Positions 21,122-26,061 of a DNA stretch of 26,061 nt are shown in pieces. The translations under genes and the position numbers were made by a program. The notes beneath the pieces were generated by a model. That model did no database searches. It was not told the origin of the DNA and saw only the letters and a program-made list of their open reading frames with translations. Within the stretch, counting starts at the first letter, position 1. The number at the start of each line of letters is the position of its first letter. Location of the stretch: assembly GCA_905250885.1 (NCBI GenBank), contig CAJNOQ010002131.1, positions 1 to 26,061 of the forward strand, in the 5' to 3' direction. This stretch comes from Didymodactylos carnosus (Eukaryota; Rotifera; Eurotatoria; Philodinida; Philodinidae).

Positions 21122-22993
21122 ATCTATAAAATTATGCTTTTTCTTAATTTTGACTGATGTCCAACGCTATTATAGTGTGAGATGTTTGAACTTTCTTCTT
21201 TATTCATATTTGTTTGATAAATTAAGCAATAAAGTAATATATTTAATAACAAAAAATATTTATTTATTAATCTGTAATCCATATATATATATAGATACAG
21301 ATAGATAGATACACAGTGTGTAGAAGAAGAAAAAAAATAGATTATATAATTCGCCTACAGGCACTGACAAGAGAGAAATCGGACACTTTCATTCATGATC
21401 AAATTGCAAATTTAGACGAATTAGTAAGTGTGAACAGAGATGGACAAATGATGGAGATTTCCGTATGTAAAACCTGGAAAAATACTTTCTTGCCTTTATA
21501 ACAAAAAAAAATGGGAAGAAAGTCATTGCGGAAGCAAAAAATCGTTTCTTTGAAAATGAACTTGTATTCTTTCATGTTATATACAAAAAATCAAGCGTGG
21601 TATGAGCTGCATTATGAATGGAAACGGAATAGTTTATTTTGTCTATTGTGTATACACATAAGCACTTGAAAAACTAACTATAAACTTGGAATCAAGTACA
21701 CCCGAGTCATTTTCTTCTCTTCTTCTTCCTTCCTGTTGTGTATTTGCTTGAGTTTTTTTTCTACCACTTTATCATCATGCTGTTTCCAAGAAGAATATTT
21801 GTACTTTCTTTGGGCTTTTTTTTATTTTCCTACTTTACATATTACAATGGTCGGGGTATAGAACAATTTTCTTTCTTTTTTTTTTTTTTTTTCAAAGAAA
21901 ATTAGATATGAAAAGCAGAAAACTTTTTTGAAAAGTCAATTTAGGGATGAAATTACCAAAAGATTGATATAACGGTTGTTTTTTCGTTTTCCCTTCATAA
22001 TGAGGTTTTATATTACGGTAATTGTAGTATATGTATCAAATTAAATTGCGTATGTCAAACGTTGCTCATTTTCATAAATAAATAACTAGTGAAATAAAGT
22101 GTTTGAGACTATAATATTGTAGCATTTATCATATATAAAACCAAATATTAGTTAATGAAATGTGTACCATAGCAATATACATCCATCGAAACTATCCGAT
22201 TAGGTTAGATGATAGATAATCACTGAGTGTCAGTTAAGATAATTGTATGTTAGTATTTTGAAAATAATATTGACTTTTGATAATATACGGGATTTTAAGA
22301 TAAGATTTGTTATTATTTTTGTAGAAGAAAGATAAATATATTTTATTCATGCCAGTCTAGTCACTGTATAAGTATTGATACCACGTACTCGTTCGGGACC
22401 AATTTTTCGCCCTCTCCCGAGACTGAGTTGAGAAAAAAAAGCGTCTCATAGTAGATAAACTCAATGCAATTTTATTGAAATAAGAAAGGAAGTTGAGATT
22501 AAAAGCGATAATGTAGAAGGAAGGAAATGGTTGAAAATCAGGATATAGGCAAACAAAGAATATGATGATGAGTTTCTCATCATTGTTGTTGTCTTTTTAT
22601 GTTGCTAAGATGAAATACATTTTCTTTTTTTACCAAGCGAATTTTATAGTAAACGACAGTGACGAGTAACACGTGTAATTAAACTACACAGAAGAATCAG
22701 CCTATTTCAAACCATATAAATTTCCCATGAGATTTTCGCTTGTTTTTCTTTTTCTTTTCCTATCAAACATCAAACTGCTAGTATTGACCAATTAACACCA
22801 TGTGGACACGCACATAAATGACCATCATAATTTTATTTTAGATAAATGAATTATAAATGCCAGAGAGAATTATAACTTAGTAAAATTTGTGAGTATGATA
22901 AATATTCCCTCACATATCATTTTTTTAGATATTAATGTATAACATCCATCGTTCCACGCAAACTGATTCCACATTCCTCCGTCAGTGCCTCCG

Positions 22994-23107
22994 TACCGAC
23001 TCATTGTATGATCTTCTTTTTTTTTTTCTATGAGTGAAAACTCTCTTTGTATTATTTTAGCTAAGAGTCGGTATCGTTTGAGGCCATAAACATGTTGTTA
23101 TTAGATC
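22994..23107 (+). promoter_or_regulatory. Calcium-channel 5' leader with splice acceptor and 9-bp inverted repeat
   Basis: A strong acceptor (TGTATTATTTTAG) ends at 23060, so the leader of the coding exon probably starts at 23061 after a cis intron or a trans-spliced leader. TACCGACTC at 22994-23002 pairs with GAGTCGGTA at 23065-23073, bracketing the acceptor. The pairing could be chance or could modulate acceptor use. Confidence 0.4.
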
Positions 23108-25388
23108 ATGGATAAAGGCCTTTCAAATACAACACAAATGATCGCAACAACAACAGCGAAATCTGATATTATAGTTGAAAATAATCCAATTGTTAAATAT
23201 CCAGGTGTTGGCGATTCAACAGTTATCGTTAATATACCACCAAATGAAACTGATCGATTTTTAGATCATGCATCATCGAATGTCATTAGTGATATACCCC
23301 GTTCTCGAAATTTAGAAGAAATTGATGACGGTGAACTACCATTTCCTGGATTTGTTGAAAAATCATTTTATTGTTTACATCAAAAAACGTCACCGAGATA
23401 TCAATGTTTGAAATTGATTACTTGGCCATATCCTTTTATACGATTCTCGAAAAAACCATTAGGAATGTATATAGATGTTTAAAAAAACAAGAGTATGAGG
23501 CTTGAATGAAAAGAAACTTTTACAAAGTCACATCAAGATAAGGATCAATTATTTTCATGTTGTTAATAATTCTTTATGGTGCTCAAAAACTTGACAAAAG
23601 AACATGTTTTCTACAGGCACATTTTTCGCAGTATTTTTAATACACCATAGTAGTGTCAGTTGTGATATTTGAAAGATCCGTTAAGTTGTTCACCTATATA
23701 TTTCGCTATTGACTAGGCAAAGATTTTACGGGATACGTTTGAGAAACTCGCTACTCTTAATCCTTAAAGTGAAAGACTGTATTGCATATGACGAATCAAC
23801 TTTCTAATTATATGCTTCCTTAACACTGATGTTCTTTTTCACATGGTTTGAACGTATTAGTATGTTTGTAATTTTACTCAATTGCATAACACTTGGAATG
23901 TATCAACCTTGTGCACATCATGTTCAAAGTTCACCCAAAAAATGTAGGCTATTTAACAATCATTATTCGATAATATTAAGTATTTATCGAAATTTAGGCG
24001 ATACTCCCCGATGTATATGGCTGCAATTCACCGATTATTTTATTTTTGGCTTTTTTACAATTGAAATGTGTATAAAAATGACTGCCATGGGTATATTCGG
24101 AAAAGGATCATATTTAGCTGAAACATGGAATCGTCTTGATTGTTTTATTGTTATTGCTGGGTAAAAAAATTAATTCGCATAATAGGTATTTTTTTAGACA
24201 TTGTTCTTATTTTCAGACTTATTGAATGGGTAATACCTGGTGATAATTTAAGTTTATCGGCAATTCGGACAATTCGTGTTTTACGACCATTAAGAGCTAT
24301 TAATCGAGTACCAAGCATGCGAATATTGGTCATGTTATTGTTAGATACTCTACCCATGTTAGGCAAGTCCTAAATTAGTCTTTCGCGTTCAGTAATAACA
24401 ATTCATACTTGTTTTTAGGAAATGTATTATTATTATGTTTTTTTGTTTTCTTCATCTTTGGAATAATTGGTGTTCAATTATGGAAAGGATTGTTAAGAAA
24501 TCGATGTTTTTTACAATTCAATTCAACGATTTTGCCAGATTATGAGCTATATGTGTAAGTTAATAGACGGTTACTTTAATGATTATAATAAATCTTTTTT
24601 TATGCATGATCAGCGATGTCCCATTGAGAGCTTACTATGTACCACCCGATCAAGATTCATTTGTATGTTCCGGAATAAATGGTAGTGGTATGGTAAGAAT
24701 TCAATTTTTTTCTTACTGCATGTACACACAATTTATTAAACAAATATTTTTCTTCTCTAATACAGACAAAATGTTCAGAAATCCCAAAATTACGTCAAGG
24801 CAATGTAACATGTGAATTAGATCATGACGGGTATAGTGCCACACATCGTCCGACTAATGGTTGTATCAATTGGAATCAATATTATCGATTTTGTAATACG
24901 TCTGATAAAAATCCATTTGCCGGATCAATTAGTTTTGATAATATTGGATTAGCATGGGTTGTCATTTTTCAAGTACGTTAATATTACTTATATTCTTTAA
25001 TTATTCAAAAATCTATTATATTCTATATGTTGTTCTCTTTCAGATAATTTCATTAGAATCATGGGTTAATATTATGTATTATATTCAAGATGCTCATTCA
25101 TTTTGGGATTGGATTTACTTTGTTTGTCTAATTGTTATTGGCTCATTTTTTATGATTAATTTATGTTTAGTAGTCATAGCTACACAATTTTCGGAAACAA
25201 AAAAACGTGAAACCGAACGAATGCTACTTGAAAGGCGGCGTTATTCTAGATCAAATAGTACGTTGGCGAGTAGTGAAGAACCCGGTTCGTGTTGGGAAGA
25301 AACAATCAAATATCTAGAACGTTTGTGTCGAAAAGCACATAAAAGATTTATGCGATTCTACAAGCATTATCAACAAAGACGGAAAAAA
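23108..25388 (+). CDS. Cav3: T-type (Cav3) voltage-gated calcium channel alpha-1 subunit, domain I (5' part)
   Basis: Eight exons (23108-23427, 23843-23943, 23998-24160, 24217-24362, 24419-24554, 24614-24692, 24766-24972, 25044-25388) join in phase to 499 residues; the gene continues past the window. The order follows domain I of Cav3: S1 ([14 protein letters not shown], about 108), S2 ([12 protein letters not shown]), S3 ([13 protein letters not shown]), S4 with arginines at 212, 215, 218, 221, 225 and 230 ([14 protein letters not shown]), S5 ([19 protein letters not shown]), the Cys-rich turret, the pore loop, and S6 ([21 protein letters not shown]). The selectivity-filter glutamate is Glu389 in SLESW, where vertebrate Cav3 has TLEGW. 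After S6, [16 protein letters not shown] and a basic helix match the Cav3-specific gating brake, which rules out Cav1/2 and NALCN. It should conduct low-voltage-activated calcium current in the plasma membrane. Introns are 54-73 bp except the first, 415 bp and AT-AC. Confidence 0.95.
23428..23842 (+). other. U12-type AT-AC intron in the calcium channel
   Basis: The protein requires TGG CC|A TGG TTT GAA, giving Trp-Pro-Trp-Phe-Glu-Arg as in Cav3 before S1. No GT-AG pair gives this. The intron then begins ATATCCTTTT (U12 5' splice-site consensus) and ends TTTTTCAC. TTCCTTAAC at 23816-23824 is a consensus U12 branch site, about 19 bases from the AC. Phase 2 on both sides. The 415-bp intron also carries dispersed repeat copy B. 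Confidence 0.9.
23542..23581 (+). repeat. Dispersed 40-bp repeat, copy B
   Basis: Direct copy of 21082-21121 at about 90 percent, lying within the AT-AC intron. Confidence 0.6.
24363..24418 (+). other. GC-AG intron in the calcium channel
   Basis: The conserved junction Pro-Met-Leu-Gly-Asn-Val between S4 and S5 needs TTAG|GCAAGT ... TTTTTAG|GAAAT. The donor is GC followed by AAGT, the usual compensating context of GC-AG introns. Length 56 bp, phase 1. The nearby GT in ATGTTAGG would break the frame. Confidence 0.85.
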
Positions 25389-26061
25389 GTAAATGTTTTA
25401 TATCTTTATTTTTAATATACTCAGACTTTAACATTTAAACGTAGGAAAGAAAGCAAAGTTTTTCAGTGAAATGGTATCAATAAAAAGTTAATTTCATAGT
25501 TGTGCATCAGTTCCAAAAAAACGTCTTTTCAAACGTCAGAGAAAAACACGTTTAAACAATAAAGAGGAACCCGTTGGCCTTGCGATATCTAACGCGTACT
25601 TTTTTTTGTCATTTTGTCTATCGTTGCAGTGGAACACTAATAAATTATGCGATTTGATGGGAAGTGATACGCCGGAGATATTGACTTATATTACGTGAGA
25701 GTCTTTCTCTTTCTATGTAGACACTGTGATTGCTCAACAGTTTTGAAGTCTCCCATGGATGTCACTGTCAAGATAATCTTGATCGTACTTCTTGCCAATA
25801 ACTTGCGAAGACTGTGTTCGGGAGGAAACTTAAAGCATTGTTCCAACCGCTTCCACCAGAGAGTATCTCTTCAATACATTGTAAGATGCATTTGATGAGG
25901 TTTAAGCATTTGAGAAGGAAAGCTATGGTGTTTGTTACACAGTGGGCATTTTTTGCTAGAGCAAGCGGACTTTAGCTTTATGAGCGAACTAAAATTTCTT
26001 GAACCATTTTTTTATAGGTTTTTCATGATCCTCTTTCTAATGGCATAAGAGTTGGGTTTTG
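25389..26061. other. Start of the I-II linker region; exons uncertain
   Basis: The channel gene must continue here, but the I-II linker is poorly conserved, so exons are only tentative. A phase-0 acceptor at 25539 (AAACGTCAG) opens RKTRLNNKEEPVGLAISN, a plausible linker exon. A second acceptor (GTTGCAG, exon from 25630) and a donor (ATTAC|GTGAGAG) could define a short exon to about 25695. From about 25692 to 26018 the minus strand carries a protein-like frame interrupted by one TGA at 25871-25873, containing CPLCNKHH; its origin is unknown. Confidence 0.4.

Larger units (their letters stand above)
18874..23060. other. Calcium-channel upstream region, no coding gene recognised
   Basis: More than 4 kb of AT-rich sequence without a convincing coding exon on either strand. 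It holds the hairpin and poly-A tract near 19200-19300, a CT-rich tract near 20518-20614, TA runs (20050, 20740, 21280), a poly-T near 21880 and a dispersed repeat at 21082. A small GC-rich imperfect hairpin lies near 22389-22428 (TCGGGA against TCCCGA, with outer ACTC/GAGT). The stretch probably contains the promoter and noncoding exons of the calcium channel. Confidence 0.5.

Noticed and set aside
23428..23481. Continuation of the first calcium-channel exon to the TAA at 23479
   Set aside because: The residues after Trp106 do not match any Cav3, whereas removing the AT-AC intron restores the conserved sequence exactly.
24151..24366. Minus-strand frame of 71 codons
   Set aside because: Antisense shadow of the conserved S4 exon of the calcium channel.
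1..26061. tRNA genes, rRNA genes and CRISPR arrays
   Set aside because: No A-box/B-box pairs, rRNA-like segments or regularly spaced repeats with unique spacers were seen on reading both strands.

Overview
This is AT-rich nuclear DNA from an animal. Its protein-coding genes are split by many small GT-AG introns (mostly 54-73 bp), start codons sit in A-rich contexts, and it encodes metazoan proteins: a T-type voltage-gated calcium channel, HP1, GSKIP and a BAF-fold protein. The base composition, tiny introns, MITE-like foldbacks and gene style would suit a small invertebrate such as a bdelloid rotifer; that placement is an inference.

Layout. 1-2,600 is repeat-rich: a cluster of ten perfect ACTTAAGT palindromes, an inverted repeat with 77-bp arms, and two weak minus-strand open frames that look like gene remnants. 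3,188-8,915 (minus) is a seven-exon gene of about 1,607 residues, with an N-terminal BAF (barrier-to-autointegration factor) domain followed by a very long low-complexity Ser/Lys/Thr/Asn/Gln-rich tail. It diverges from a single-exon GSKIP gene (9,169-9,618, plus), with only 253 bp between the two start codons. 9,620-12,560 is intergenic and holds a 295-bp MITE-like foldback. 12,562-14,452 (plus) is a four-exon HP1 gene with chromodomain, acidic hinge and chromoshadow domain. 14,453-23,107 has no convincing gene; it holds a GC-rich minisatellite, microsatellites, a hairpin and a possible TATA/CRE promoter. 23,108 onward (plus) is the 5' part of a Cav3 T-type calcium channel, from the N-terminus through domain I to the gating-brake region after IS6; the rest lies beyond the window.

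The strongest observations are a textbook U12-type AT-AC intron in the calcium channel (ATATCCTTTT donor, TTCCTTAAC branch site, AC acceptor) just before IS1, a GC-AG intron in the same gene, the fusion of a BAF fold to a giant disordered tail, a 95-bp foldback nested inside an intron of that gene, and the ACTTAAGT cluster. BAF and HP1 are both chromatin proteins and lie 3.6 kb apart, but nothing visible shows that they are co-regulated.
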